Assembly: GCA_016744705.1 (NCBI GenBank)
Contig: JADGDU010000012.1
Span: 62,001-126,000, forward strand
Direction: 5' to 3'
From: Candidatus Krumholzibacteriia bacterium
GTDB lineage: Bacteria > Krumholzibacteriota > Krumholzibacteriia > LZORAL124-64-63
Length of the DNA: 64,000 nt
Shown one piece after another: positions 53,529 through 63,278 of this stretch; the first letter of the stretch is position 1; each line of letters opens with the position of its first letter. The position numbers and the translations under genes are program-made. The notes beneath the pieces were generated by a model, which was not told the DNA's origin, ran no database searches, and worked only from the letters and a program-made list of their open reading frames with translations.

Positions 53529-54005
53529 TCATCTTTTTCCCTTAAAAAAATCTTTGAGCAAAGCTCCACATTCTTCGGCCAGAATTCCTCCGACAATTTC
53601 CACCCCGTGCTGGTACTGATTTCCTTCCAAAAGCCTTGCCGTGGAGGCCACTGCCCCGGCCCGGGGATCTGCAGCTCCGAACACCACCCGGCCCACTCTG
53701 GCCAGCATTACAGCCCCACTGCACATGGTGCAGGGCTCTAAGGTCACATAAAGGGTGGCCTCATCCAGCCGCCAACTTTCCCCCTGCCCTCCTGCCGCGC
53801 CAATGGCCAAAATTTCCGCATGGGCGGTGGGATCCTGTAATGATTCCACCCGGTTGTGTCCCCTGCCAATGACCCGGCCCTGGTGCACAACCACCGCTCC
53901 CACGGGAACTTCTCCCTTTTCGGCAGCCAGTTTGGCTTCGTTGATAGCCTCCCGGATCCAATGTTCATGGCTTCGGAAATCTTCAAAAATAGTGGAATCG
54001 CTCAC
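53529..54005 (-). CDS. tadA: tRNA-specific adenosine deaminase TadA
   Basis: A 158-aa zinc deaminase that converts the wobble A34 of tRNA-Arg(ACG) to inosine. The zinc/catalytic set is intact: H62 and E64 in HAEI, C92 and C95 in PCTMCSG. GAVVV and GRGHNR are conserved. Its substrate, tRNA-Arg(ACG), is encoded 4.3 kb away (58324). It overlaps the upstream propeller-protein gene by 4 nt (ATGA). Confidence 0.95.
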   Translation of the reverse strand: MSDSTIFEDFRSHEHWIREAINEAKLAAEKGEVPVGAVVVHQGRVIGRGHNRVESLQDPTAHAEILAIGAAGGQGESWRLDEATLYVTLEPCTMCSGAVMLARVGRVVFGAADPRAGAVASTARLLEGNQYQHGVEIVGGILAEECGALLKDFFKGKR

Positions 54006-56218
54006 TGGGCCTCTCCTTCAGCCACGGCCACGTTGCCGTATAAATCCCAGACTTCCACCCGCAATTGCGCAGGTTCCAGGCCAGGTTGGCGCCCCGGCAT
54101 AGGCCAGGAAATTTCCAAATGAAAATCTTCCCGGCGACTGTCACAAATCCTGTCCACCGGATCCAGGCGCTGCCGCTGCCCATCTGGAAGCCGAATAAAG
54201 GCCTGAGATAAAACACTGGCTTTATCCTGAGCCCGCAAAGAAATGCGCAAGCCCTCTGGGAGCTTTTCAATTTTAAAACGGGTGATTTCCGGTGCGGTGT
54301 TATCCACCAGCATGGGGCCCGCTTCCCGGATGCTGCTTTGGGCCAAAGTCCCTGGATTGTCCAGACGGTCATTGGCGGTCACCCGCACATGGTAGCGACC
54401 ATCCTCAACCTCACTGGTATCCCAACTTCCCAGTTGCTCAGGAGTTTCTTTCACAATTGAGCGCCAGGAGTCATCGCCTGCACGGCGGTATTCCAAACTG
54501 TAAAGCAAACGATCCAGATTAGCATCTACAGCTTGCCAGGTCATAACCCGAACCGGCCGTGTGAAGGCCGCACGCCGAGGCTCGACTCTGTTGCCGGCAG
54601 ATGATTTTCGGCCGAATTCCACCCGCAGGCCACTGTCAAAGACCTGGGTCACATTCTCACTCGAGCCCATCAAGCCACCCATACTGACATCGCTGATATT
54701 TTCGATGGTGAAGGCGCGAATCACAGGTTTTTTATTGTACTGCCAGGCACTGACCGACACCGAGGTGATCGCCCATTGCTTTTCGGCCCCTTGTGGGGGC
54801 CTGGGCATCTGAACCCTCCATTGCAGGAAACGGCTGTCCGGTAAATCCAGGGCATGATTCTCTTCAGTCCAGGAGTCGGACCAGGAAGTCCAGGTTTCAT
54901 CGGGCACCGAACGGTTACCACTGCGCACGGAAAACCGAGGCTTGCCCGATCCCGAAACACCGTCCCAGTTCAACCGCCCCCAGGCCACCGGACCGCCCCC
55001 ATCAAGAGAGGGGCTGATAGCCTCAAGAGGCTCCTGTCCTTCGAGTCCCAGACGTAGCACGCCACCCGGGTGGGCCTGGCTGACGAGAATTTCCGAATCA
55101 TCCATCACCGTCAAGTCCAGGATATCTCCACCCGGCCAGGCAGCCAGAGGATGGTGGCCCGCTGGTGGTGCCAACCGGTGCACCACAGACTGGCCATCAT
55201 CGGCATCCAGAGGCCCGCCTCCCAGCCACCCCCACTGGGGACTCCAGGCCACGATCATCAGCTCAAGATTGCCAGACCACCATTGAGAATACCCGTTGTT
55301 CTCTTCCAGGCGAAACAAGACTGCCTTCTCCACCACAGGCTCCTCAAGGGTCCCGAACAGAGACATCAGGGACGGAGGCACAGACCCACTACTGAGAGCA
55401 TCGGCAGCGCCGGCGTCCGAGCCTGCTGCATCACTATTCAGAGCCAGAAAAAAAACCTGACCTTCCGGTCCGCGAATGAACTGCCGCACTTCATCCTGAC
55501 TGGTTTCACATATCAGCCAAGGCTGGCCACTTCCCTGGGGATTGAGGCGGTATACCAAGCCCGGCCCCTGGGTGGACACCAGCAAAGTGCCATCCTCGTC
55601 TTGCATCACATCCAAAACATTTTGGGCAGGTAAAGTGGCCATCTCTTCCAGTCCATCTGAAGATGTGTAGCGGAAAATACGGGCAGGACTTCCCGTGCCC
55701 AACCATGCTGTTCGCCCATCTTCTGTGGCCGTGATGGCCCACACATATCCCCCGGGAATTTGTCCCAGCAAAGTGCTTTCACCCTTGGCGTTCACGTGAT
55801 AAAAGTGACCATCTGGCCCACACCCCACCAGCAGTTCTCCCTTAGGCAGAACGTGAAGGCTGAAAACTTCGCTCCCCTCCAGCTGGACAAAGACCTTCGT
55901 CTCTCCCTGGGAGTTGGTATGATAAAGATCCCCTGCGTGACCAGTGCCCGTGTAAAAGCCACCTTTACCATCGGCCACAGATCGCCAACACACTTCTGCT
56001 CCGTTGGGGCCCAATTCATCAGTAGAAAAGCCGGGCACCAGGAACCCGTGTTCGCTCACGGCCGTCCCCTTCAATTCCACTTCCTGAAATTTTCGGCCAG
56101 TGGGCCAATCCCAAAACATCTGACCTGCAGCCAGGACCACCGAGGGCTGCAGCATGCTGCACACCAGCCAGGCCCCCAGAAAAAACCGTTGTGTGGAAGC
56201 CAAAGAATATCTCATCAT
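54002..56218 (-). CDS. Secreted beta-propeller protein with C-terminal Ig/fibronectin-like region
   Basis: A 738-aa protein with an N-terminal signal peptide (hydrophobic 12-30, cleavage near VLA-AG). Residues about 60-420 hold repeated blade-like units with small/aromatic positions (GGFYTGTGHAGDLYHTNSQG, GELLVGCGPDGHFYHVN, GRTAWLGTGSPARIFRYTSSDG), a beta-propeller pattern seen in sensory or binding ectodomains. Residues about 520-740 look like two beta-sandwich domains (YSLEYRRAGDDSWRSIV, RYHVRVTANDRLDNPG, VEVWDLYGNVAV). No membrane anchor is seen. It is coupled to the S55 peptidase gene by a 4-nt overlap, so the two proteins may act together. Confidence 0.8.
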   Translation of the reverse strand: MMRYSLASTQRFFLGAWLVCSMLQPSVVLAAGQMFWDWPTGRKFQEVELKGTAVSEHGFLVPGFSTDELGPNGAEVCWRSVADGKGGFYTGTGHAGDLYHTNSQGETKVFVQLEGSEVFSLHVLPKGELLVGCGPDGHFYHVNAKGESTLLGQIPGGYVWAITATEDGRTAWLGTGSPARIFRYTSSDGLEEMATLPAQNVLDVMQDEDGTLLVSTQGPGLVYRLNPQGSGQPWLICETSQDEVRQFIRGPEGQVFFLALNSDAAGSDAGAADALSSGSVPPSLMSLFGTLEEPVVEKAVLFRLEENNGYSQWWSGNLELMIVAWSPQWGWLGGGPLDADDGQSVVHRLAPPAGHHPLAAWPGGDILDLTVMDDSEILVSQAHPGGVLRLGLEGQEPLEAISPSLDGGGPVAWGRLNWDGVSGSGKPRFSVRSGNRSVPDETWTSWSDSWTEENHALDLPDSRFLQWRVQMPRPPQGAEKQWAITSVSVSAWQYNKKPVIRAFTIENISDVSMGGLMGSSENVTQVFDSGLRVEFGRKSSAGNRVEPRRAAFTRPVRVMTWQAVDANLDRLLYSLEYRRAGDDSWRSIVKETPEQLGSWDTSEVEDGRYHVRVTANDRLDNPGTLAQSSIREAGPMLVDNTAPEITRFKIEKLPEGLRISLRAQDKASVLSQAFIRLPDGQRQRLDPVDRICDSRREDFHLEISWPMPGRQPGLEPAQLRVEVWDLYGNVAVAEGEAQ

Positions 56219-58080
56219 GGGCGCCTTTCCTCCTTGATCGGCACAGGGGCGGGATGAACCCGCAGTTTGCGTACCGCATGCCCCTGCAGGGCCTGGGGCA
56301 TGGATTGGGTCACCCTGGAGACAAAATCAGCCATGGTGGATTGGATTTGCATATTACCCTGCTTCAGAAGTCGCGAGACACTCCCCGGCAGGTGATTCAT
56401 TTCTCGATCGGCAATCATCAGACTTTCACCGGGGGCCAGAATGGCCACCACGAGTTGGTCCGCAGCCCGGTCCAGATTCAAGATTTTCACAGTCCCATCC
56501 AAGCTGGCCACCTGGAAACGCCCCGCAGCCCGCTGGGCTTCAAGAGCAAAAAATTCTGCCGCGCTGGCAGCCACCAATCGGTAGCCCCCTGCCTCAATAT
56601 TGGCTGGCAGAGGCAATTCCACTTCCACCACTCGTTTGGCTCCCAGGCGTGGTGTGACCTCCACCTGGACCATGATGGGGCCCGAACCGGCCACCAGGTT
56701 GCGAGGACCATCCAAGCCCGTGATGCGGGCCGTATGCAAAGTTTTGGAAATCTTGAACTTTGCCTGCACGCTTTCCAGCTTCACTTCCTGAAAAGGATTA
56801 CTCAGCAGCAGAGAAAAGGGCGCCATCCAATCGCCAGCCAAAGACATGGCTCCACCCGGTCCAGCGGCCACTCCGCTAACCACTAACGGCAAATCATCCA
56901 AAAGATCTGAACCCTGCCAATGACTGGTCACTTCATAGGAAATGTTCTGGTTGCTGGCGTCGTCCCCCTCAGCCAACAGAGAGTTGTAAAAAGTCCAGAA
57001 GACCAGACTGGGCGTAAGCAGAGGATCATCAACCACCTGAAAATTATAGCGCTGTTGGTGCGTATCAGAATATTCGATATCCACAGTGACGGGTACCAGC
57101 TGGGGCGCAGGTCCCAATTTGCCAGATAACCCGGCTCTTTGGTCATGATGAACCGAGCCCACCACTTCACCCACATTAGCCATTTTGAAAGACATTTGAC
57201 GGCTGGGAAAAACAGTGAGGATTTCGGCCGTGGCCAAAGGCAGATTAACGGGACCACGCTGCATGAAGGGATGCCCCATCATCAATACATTGTCACCTTC
57301 GGTGAAGGTGACGGTGCCGGTGGCACCCAACATGGCGTCCCCTGTAATCAGTGGGATGGCGCAAGCTGCACCGGGAACCAGAGTTCCCCCAGAGCCAGAA
57401 TTCCCTCCGGTGACACCTGAAACATTCCCCACTGGGCTGCAATACCAATTCTCCTCCAGAGGCAAATCAACACCTGCCGAGGCTGTAGCTTCCTCCAGAA
57501 GACTCCAGATCAATTGCTCGGCTGCAGGCCACTGGACGTTGGCCATATGCTGAGCCACCGTGGCAGGGGCCTTGTCCAGGACGTCCAACGCAAATGTTGG
57601 CTCACTGGTATACCCAGCCAGCAGAGGCAACATACTCTGCACTGTTTCCAGGTTCGAAATCCCGAGGGAATGCTCTGCCACTTCGGGATTCACCGGCAAG
57701 CCCAGAATATCCCGGGCCGGGGTGACCCCAGCCAGAGGCCGTAAAGAGCCTGCCCAGCCGAAAGCCAATGCTCCGGCAAACCGGCCCTCAATGTATATGG
57801 GGCTACCGCTCATGCCCTGGACGATACTGGATCTTTCCAGGTCGTGACCAAAGACTTCTATCAGGATGAGGTTTCCGTCCACCCTGCTGCGCTTCTGAAT
57901 TCCCACCACCTCCACTGCAAAGGTATCGATGCGGGAACCTTCAAAGACAGTGAGCCCATACCCCCGCATGCCTTGGCTGATTTCCGAGACAGGGATAAAG
58001 TCGGTGGCCCAGGATAAACCGGGTAAGATCAAGAGACAGAGAGCCAAACCCAGGCATTGGTGTGGTTTAAAAATGATCAC
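56215..58080 (-). CDS. SpoIVB-type serine peptidase (S55), exported
   Basis: About 621 aa. A GTG at 58080 is preferred, with AAAGGA upstream and a signal peptide ending near SWA-TD; a longer in-frame reading to 58122 lacks these. The S55 core is clear: ISQGMRGYGLTVFEG, a His in FGHDLERSS, and the serine nucleophile motif GMSGSPIYIEGRFAGALAFGW (residues about 89-108). SpoIVB proteases signal across the forespore membrane in sporulating Firmicutes, but no other sporulation gene is present and this is a diderm. The C-terminal half (about 260-620) has no assigned family. Coupled to a secreted propeller protein, it may be a signalling or maturation protease. Confidence 0.85.
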   Translation of the reverse strand: MIIFKPHQCLGLALCLLILPGLSWATDFIPVSEISQGMRGYGLTVFEGSRIDTFAVEVVGIQKRSRVDGNLILIEVFGHDLERSSIVQGMSGSPIYIEGRFAGALAFGWAGSLRPLAGVTPARDILGLPVNPEVAEHSLGISNLETVQSMLPLLAGYTSEPTFALDVLDKAPATVAQHMANVQWPAAEQLIWSLLEEATASAGVDLPLEENWYCSPVGNVSGVTGGNSGSGGTLVPGAACAIPLITGDAMLGATGTVTFTEGDNVLMMGHPFMQRGPVNLPLATAEILTVFPSRQMSFKMANVGEVVGSVHHDQRAGLSGKLGPAPQLVPVTVDIEYSDTHQQRYNFQVVDDPLLTPSLVFWTFYNSLLAEGDDASNQNISYEVTSHWQGSDLLDDLPLVVSGVAAGPGGAMSLAGDWMAPFSLLLSNPFQEVKLESVQAKFKISKTLHTARITGLDGPRNLVAGSGPIMVQVEVTPRLGAKRVVEVELPLPANIEAGGYRLVAASAAEFFALEAQRAAGRFQVASLDGTVKILNLDRAADQLVVAILAPGESLMIADREMNHLPGSVSRLLKQGNMQIQSTMADFVSRVTQSMPQALQGHAVRKLRVHPAPVPIKEERRP

Positions 58081-58283
58081 CAGTGTCCTTTCCCAAACCG
58101 GCTGTAGCCGGTATGACATCACAAAGCATCGAAACTCCCCTTAAAATAGGGAATTCCGCTAGAAGGGCCTAAGGAGGCATAATCTCACATTTTCAGAGGC
58201 AAGAAATGGACCGCCAGCCTGAAACCACCATAGTCCATGGGAAGACACCTGAATATGAAGAAGGTTCCCAACACCCACACACA

Positions 58284-58316
58284 AAAAAAGACCCCGTCGC
58301 ATTAACGACAGGGTCT
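58284..58316 (-). terminator. Rho-independent terminator after tRNA-Arg
   Basis: The stem AGACCCTGTCG / CGACGGGGTCT (loop TTAATG) on the minus strand is followed by seven T residues, 8 bp past the tRNA-Arg 3' end. It ends the tRNA-Ser-Ser-Arg transcript. Confidence 0.9.
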
Positions 58317-58323
58317 TAAATAT

Positions 58324-58400
58324 TGGTACGCCCAGGAGGATTCGAACCCCCAACCTCCTGGTCCGTAGCCAGACGATCTATCCAGTTGATCTATGGGCGC
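58324..58400 (-). tRNA. tRNA-Arg (anticodon ACG)
   Basis: A 77-nt cloverleaf: acceptor GCGCCCA/TGGGCGT, anticodon stem TCTGG/CCAGG with loop CTACGGA, T-arm GGGGG TTCGAAT CCTCC, and encoded CCA. Its A34 is the substrate of the TadA encoded 4.3 kb upstream in coordinates. Confidence 0.95.
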
Positions 58401-58445
58401 ACCTATATTGAGTTTTATGACCACCGATTCCGCACGGAAAGTGCG

Positions 58446-58533
<88 letters not shown>

Positions 58534-58549
58534 GCAAAATTTCAGAAAC

Positions 58550-58636
58550 TGGCGGAGGGCGGGAGACTCGAACTCCCATGGGCGTTAACCCGGCGGTTTT
58601 CAAGACCGCTGCCTTACCAATTAGGACTAGCCCTCC
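58550..58636 (-). tRNA. tRNA-Ser (anticodon TGA)
   Basis: An 87-nt tRNA with a long variable arm, acceptor GGAGGGC/GCCCTCC, anticodon stem GCGGT/ACCGC with loop CTTGAAA, T-arm GGGAG TTCGAGT CTCCC, and encoded CCA. The anticodon is UGA (Ser), not UCA (Sec). Confidence 0.93.
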
Positions 58637-58716
58637 AATTGGCAAATTCCCCTACCACAACCCCAGGACCGTGAGGCCGGCGAGGGCTGTCCGCACATGA
58701 GCGGAAAGGCATGGTA

Positions 58717-60060
58717 TTATCTGTTCTTCCATTTGTCAAGGAGACCACCCAAACCTTTTTTGAGCGAATCTCCCGCGTCGCTCCCTGCAGCATCCTGCAA
58801 AGAGCCCAGGTTGATGCCCACCTGAGGTTTGGCAGCCTTCCCCGACAGACTCAGATCCAGATTCATCCGGCCTTCAGGATCCCGCAAAGTATCAGCCAGG
58901 AACGACAAATTCCCTAACTCGGGAGTGAACCCGGTGGGTAATTTGACTTTCATGTCCATGTCCAGAGTTCCATCCAAGCCCACGGAGCCGGCACCCTGCC
59001 AATGGGTTTCAAGGCCGTCAATTTCCAGTTTATCCACAAAATAACGGCCTTTTTCCAGATGCAGCTTATGACTGATATTCCTGAAATGAATATCCATCAA
59101 ATCCTGACGAGCTCCCAGATAAGGTGCAATATCCCCCAGCCACTGTTTGGCCCAAAGCACTCCCTCGGCACTGCCCAAGTTTCCGTGGAGAGCCAGCGTC
59201 CGGTGAATTTCCTCTTTCTCTCCGAGAAGGCAATTTCCTCGGATGGATCCGCCCAGATCTGTTTCCAGTTTTTCTCCCAAAACCGGGGCCCAGGGCTGCA
59301 GGAGAGCTGCCGCCGGGACAGCCGTGGCACTGGCTTCAAAATCGAGGTATCCCCGGGGGTCCCGTTCATAGTCAATTTCCAGATTGCCTTCCAACTGTCC
59401 CGTCCCCAAGCCAGCGGTGATGCTCTCAATGGTTAGAATCCGGGCATCCAGGTCTCCCTGAAATTTGACATCCACAAGGGGAATTTCCTGGGCACTAAAA
59501 GATGGGGCAAATCCTTTAAAGGCCAGAACCAGATCTTCGGGGATCATCTCCCCCACAGGAAGCTTGGCCGCACCTGATTGGGCCTTTCCGGCACCTTGGG
59601 CTGCGGCCATGGAAATCTGCAAATCATGGACATCCAGATCAGCGTCTTTCACCAGATAAGGCTTCCCTTGGAAAACCAAATCCAGATCCAGCCCACGCAC
59701 CTCGATGGCGGCCACTTCAACTTCTTTCTTCAGCAACGGTCGCAACTCCAGGAGCACAACAAAATGTTCCAGGTTGGCTGCGTATGGCCCCAGCTCATTG
59801 GCTGAACCATGAATCCTGGCCAGTTCAGCACCCTGCCCCTTAATCACAAAATCATCCAGAGAAAGGCCCAGTTGGGGCCACCAATTGACGCCAACATTGC
59901 CGATAGAGACCTCAGCCCCGGTGGCTTTCACCACTTCAGCTTCGGCCCTCTGGCGAATGTGATCGGTGGGTAAAAAGATGGTGACAGCCAAAACAATCAG
60001 AAGCAGCAGGGAGAGCAATACGCCCCCTGACACCAACAGGATTCGCCACAACTTCTTCAC
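58717..60060 (-). CDS. AsmA-family envelope protein
   Basis: A 447-aa protein. One N-terminal membrane helix (about 8-30) is followed by an AsmA_N-like beta-rich region (ATGAEVSIGNVGVNWWPQLGLSLDDFVIKG) and a long repeated beta-strand pattern to the C-terminus (VRGLDLDLVFQGK, GNLEIDYERDPRGYLDFEA). AsmA-like proteins bridge the periplasm and are implicated in phospholipid traffic to the outer membrane. It overlaps mnmA by 4 nt (ATGA) and is probably translated with it. Confidence 0.85.
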   Translation of the reverse strand: MKKLWRILLVSGGVLLSLLLLIVLAVTIFLPTDHIRQRAEAEVVKATGAEVSIGNVGVNWWPQLGLSLDDFVIKGQGAELARIHGSANELGPYAANLEHFVVLLELRPLLKKEVEVAAIEVRGLDLDLVFQGKPYLVKDADLDVHDLQISMAAAQGAGKAQSGAAKLPVGEMIPEDLVLAFKGFAPSFSAQEIPLVDVKFQGDLDARILTIESITAGLGTGQLEGNLEIDYERDPRGYLDFEASATAVPAAALLQPWAPVLGEKLETDLGGSIRGNCLLGEKEEIHRTLALHGNLGSAEGVLWAKQWLGDIAPYLGARQDLMDIHFRNISHKLHLEKGRYFVDKLEIDGLETHWQGAGSVGLDGTLDMDMKVKLPTGFTPELGNLSFLADTLRDPEGRMNLDLSLSGKAAKPQVGINLGSLQDAAGSDAGDSLKKGLGGLLDKWKNR

Positions 60061-61214
60061 GAGACTCCATCCTCCACAGCAAAAGATCCAACAATGCGGC
60101 CACCGCCGAGAACCAAATCATCCTGATAAAACACAAGGCCCTGGCCAGGAGCCGCTCCGTCAACCGGCTCGGCAAGTTCCACCTTTAAGGCTCCATCAGG
60201 AGCGAGAGTCCAGGATTTCACGAGGGCGCCTTCATGCCGGTGGCGCAAACGGGCATGAACCGGCTTTCCTGGCTCGGGTCCCACATGAGGAAAGTCAGGA
60301 ACAGCCGGCACAAAACCATCAGCCAGGACTCCCAGGACAGCCAACTCCTGACGGCGCCCCACAACCAGGCGGTTGCTGCTGAGATCCAGGGAGAGCACAT
60401 ACAGTGGCTCTGGAGCTGCGATACCGAGGCCACGTCTCTGGCCCACTGTGTACTGGATCAAGCCTTTATGGGTGCCCAGTATTTTCCCCTGCCGATCCAC
60501 AATTTCTCCCGGCTGGCTCGCCGATTCATCGCCGAAGAGAAAGGTGCGATCGCCATCGGGTACAAAACAGATTTCCTGACTGTCCCGCTTCTCTGCCATG
60601 GGGATGCCTAAATCGGCAGCGGCTCGGCGGACATCGGTTTTATCCCACCACCCCAAAGGAAAGATCAATTCATTAAAAAGGGCCGGGGCAACGCCATGCA
60701 GAAAATAGCTCTGGTCTTTGGTGGGATCCTTTCCCTTAAGCAGACGCCCTCCCTCTTCGGAATGGTCAATGCGGGCATAATGTCCGGTGGCCGCAAAGCG
60801 GCATCCCTGCCGCCGGGCCAATCGCACAAATTCAGGGAAGCGCACATCAGCGTTGCAGGCCAGGCAGGGATTGGGAGTCAGAGCGGCGTTGTAATCCTTG
60901 ATAAAAGGATCGATGACCTGTTGCCGGAAGGTTTCCTCCACGCCATGGACCCAATGCGTGGCTCCGAAACGACGCGCCAATTGCCGAGCGTCGTCGATGG
61001 CATCCAAAGAGCAACAGCTTTGCTCTCCCGGATCAATATCTTCTTCGGAATAACAGAAATTTTTGAAGGTTACACACTGGACATCGCAGCCCAGTTCTTG
61101 CAGCACAGCCAAGGCCAGAGCGCTATCAACGCCCCCACTTATACCTAATAAAACCCCTGTACCCGGCGGCAAAGCTGAGCGCAGGGGTTCAGGGATTTCC
61201 AACGGAAAAGACAT
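60057..61214 (-). CDS. mnmA: tRNA-specific 2-thiouridylase MnmA
   Basis: A 385-aa PP-loop enzyme that puts sulfur on U34 of tRNA-Glu, -Gln and -Lys. The PP-loop is SGGVDS (26-31). The catalytic cysteines are in NPCLACNADVRFPEF and SQEICFVPDG, and KDQSYFLHG and YTVGQRRGLGI are present. It overlaps the upstream TPR gene by a TGATG and the downstream asmA-like gene by 4 nt. Confidence 0.95.
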   Translation of the reverse strand: MSFPLEIPEPLRSALPPGTGVLLGISGGVDSALALAVLQELGCDVQCVTFKNFCYSEEDIDPGEQSCCSLDAIDDARQLARRFGATHWVHGVEETFRQQVIDPFIKDYNAALTPNPCLACNADVRFPEFVRLARRQGCRFAATGHYARIDHSEEGGRLLKGKDPTKDQSYFLHGVAPALFNELIFPLGWWDKTDVRRAAADLGIPMAEKRDSQEICFVPDGDRTFLFGDESASQPGEIVDRQGKILGTHKGLIQYTVGQRRGLGIAAPEPLYVLSLDLSSNRLVVGRRQELAVLGVLADGFVPAVPDFPHVGPEPGKPVHARLRHRHEGALVKSWTLAPDGALKVELAEPVDGAAPGQGLVFYQDDLVLGGGRIVGSFAVEDGVS

Positions 61215-61978
61215 CAGTGCTTGGACTTCTCATCATTAGGAACCTGAGTTTTCATCAGGTCCTTGACGATGTCGATGTTATCTCGGGAACGTTCGCCGAT
61301 ATCACCATCGGGATCATTTTTTACTGCCAGTTCCCATTCGCTGATGGCTTCTCGGTAGATTTTGGCCTCGGCAAACATGATGGCCATGTTGTAATGAGCC
61401 AGAGAACTGCCGGGATTATCTTTCAGCACTTGCTGGAATTCAGCCTTGGCTTCCATGGTGCGGCGTTGGCGCAGATACAGGCTTCCCAGGTTGCAACGAG
61501 CCTTTTCATCAAGAGGCGCCACCTTCAAAGCCAGCCGGTAATACTTCTCAGCCTGGGCCACTTTTGAATCGCGGTCTTCCCGGCTGCTCAACTGTTCCGA
61601 ACGGTCATCCCACAAGGACCCCAGATTAACCAGAGCCTCCACAAATGTGCTGTCCATGGCTACGGCCGCTCCAAAATAAATCTCGGCACTGTCCAGCAAG
61701 GCATTGGCCTGTTTGGAACCCCAGCCATTAACACGAGCGGTGTCACCTGCGGTCAGGTAGAAATTATTTCCAGTCATGTAAGTGGCAAATGCTGCCCGGG
61801 GCATTCCCGCAGCGGCAATGGCGCGCAGAGAATCGGCTTGGGTGGAGGCATCCAGATCACTCATCTGAAGAATAAATTCATCCAGTTCAGATTGTGGCAC
61901 ACCATCTTTGCACCCGACCATGGTCAAAGCAGACATCCCCAGAACCAGCATAATCAAAATTACATGTGAGCCACGCAT
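61214..61978 (-). CDS. TPR-repeat lipoprotein
   Basis: About 254 aa; the ATG at 61978 is preferred because GGGAG lies 7 nt upstream. It has a lipobox MVGC (Cys near residue 23). Two to three TPRs are visible in the second half: SAEIYFGAAVAMDSTFVEALVNLGSLW, AEKYYRLALKVAPLDEKARCNLGSLYL, AKAEFQQVLKDNPGSSLAHYNMAIMF, here with A8/G/Y/A20/F/A/P consensus positions. A scaffold role in the envelope is likely; partner unknown. It overlaps mnmA (TGATG). Confidence 0.85.
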   Translation of the reverse strand: MRGSHVILIMLVLGMSALTMVGCKDGVPQSELDEFILQMSDLDASTQADSLRAIAAAGMPRAAFATYMTGNNFYLTAGDTARVNGWGSKQANALLDSAEIYFGAAVAMDSTFVEALVNLGSLWDDRSEQLSSREDRDSKVAQAEKYYRLALKVAPLDEKARCNLGSLYLRQRRTMEAKAEFQQVLKDNPGSSLAHYNMAIMFAEAKIYREAISEWELAVKNDPDGDIGERSRDNIDIVKDLMKTQVPNDEKSKH

Positions 61979-62042
61979 GGCCATACTCCCTTTTTAATTC
62001 TTTGGTTTTATTGAAAAATTCTTCCCTGTTTCCAGAAGAATC

Positions 62043-63278
62043 CTACCACCATTTTTCCAGGCCGGAGACAGAAATCGTCCCCCGCCAAACTTTACTTTCC
62101 CGATCATTTTTCGCCAAGTCCCCGATCAAACTGTAAGACAAAGCAATGTCCACCATACCCATTTTTTTACGAAAAGGAAAGCCAGTGCCAATGCTGAAGG
62201 TTTTTTCATGCACTTCTTCACCATTGATCAGGTATCCCCAGCGCCGATACCGCGCTCCCAGCCGCAGGGGTAAATTCCCCTTACCACCGTGCCGTTCAAA
62301 ACCAATCACCCGTTCCAAACCGAAGGAGGCAGAGTATTCATCCACCATATCATCGGCCCACTCTACATTGCCTGTAAAATCGCCATATTTTTGCAAGGAA
62401 GCATCGCCTCCCATGCGCCAGCGCGAAGAGAGCTTGGCCTGGAAGCCTGCCCGATAGGCGTCAGGCATATCGAGTGTCCACGTGGTGTTGGATCTGGCCC
62501 CGACCCCGCCAAGATAAACTTTTCGTTCCACATCCAGATCATGGGCCGGACTGAAGCTGGCACCAAAGGCCAAGGTGTTGGGATTGCCCAGGTGGACAGA
62601 CCAGGTCGTCTTCTGTCCTGTGAATTCATCCTTCTGCTCAGTACCACTGGCCAGGTAAAGCGGAGTACCATTGAGAGAAGATGGAGTCAGATAAAAATTA
62701 GTCAGAGACTCACGGATGGTGCCATTGACCAACCCGAGGGTTGCCCCCAGGGAAAACCCGTCCATGACATTCAGGCTCAGCCCCATAGGGACTTGCCACA
62801 TGGATCCATCTCTGATGAACTGTTCGTTGCCAGTGAGAGTGTCATCCATGGCGTACCAGGTCATGGGTGTATTGGTGCGATATTCAGAGGATCGGTTCAC
62901 CTCAAAGCCGGTGCTGAAAGTCAGCCGACTTTTGACGATGGGCAAGGCCACCCGAACATTCGGCACCATGGTGCGATGGGTGGTGCGGGAGCCCTGAGGA
63001 TCCTCGCTCATGGTTTTCTCACCGTTGACAGTGAACTTCACCACCACGTGGCGGATGGCAGACAAAGAGGCCACATTCAAAAAACCAGGATCCAGGGAAT
63101 CATAAACGGCCATCCCCCATCCCCCGCGCCCCATCATCCGGGCGTCCTCAGAGTCGATGGGTTGCCCCACATTGGTCAGAGCAAAAGGCGACTGGGCTGT
63201 GGCATGGTCCGGGGCCAGCATACCAGCCCCTAAAACCACCAGCAATGCAGGTAGAATAAAGCTTAATTTCCGCATCAT
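62043..63278 (-). CDS. Outer-membrane beta-barrel protein (OmpP1/FadL-like)
   Basis: A 411-aa protein with a signal peptide (cleavage near ATA-QS). The mature part opens with a conserved-looking MMGRGGWGMAVYDSLDPGFLNVASLSAI, resembling the Gly-rich N-terminus of FadL/PorV-type barrels, then alternating beta-strands end in an aromatic C-terminus (SGLEKWW). It is likely an outer-membrane channel or a barrel linked to secretion. The gene overlaps the upstream truncated gene by 4 nt (ATGA). Confidence 0.78.
   Translation of the reverse strand: MMRKLSFILPALLVVLGAGMLAPDHATAQSPFALTNVGQPIDSEDARMMGRGGWGMAVYDSLDPGFLNVASLSAIRHVVVKFTVNGEKTMSEDPQGSRTTHRTMVPNVRVALPIVKSRLTFSTGFEVNRSSEYRTNTPMTWYAMDDTLTGNEQFIRDGSMWQVPMGLSLNVMDGFSLGATLGLVNGTIRESLTNFYLTPSSLNGTPLYLASGTEQKDEFTGQKTTWSVHLGNPNTLAFGASFSPAHDLDVERKVYLGGVGARSNTTWTLDMPDAYRAGFQAKLSSRWRMGGDASLQKYGDFTGNVEWADDMVDEYSASFGLERVIGFERHGGKGNLPLRLGARYRRWGYLINGEEVHEKTFSIGTGFPFRKKMGMVDIALSYSLIGDLAKNDRESKVWRGTISVSGLEKWW

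Noticed and set aside
58550..58636. tRNA with UGA anticodon first considered as tRNA-Sec
   Set aside because: tRNA-Sec has a UCA anticodon and an 8-bp acceptor; this has UGA and a 7-bp acceptor, so it is tRNA-Ser.
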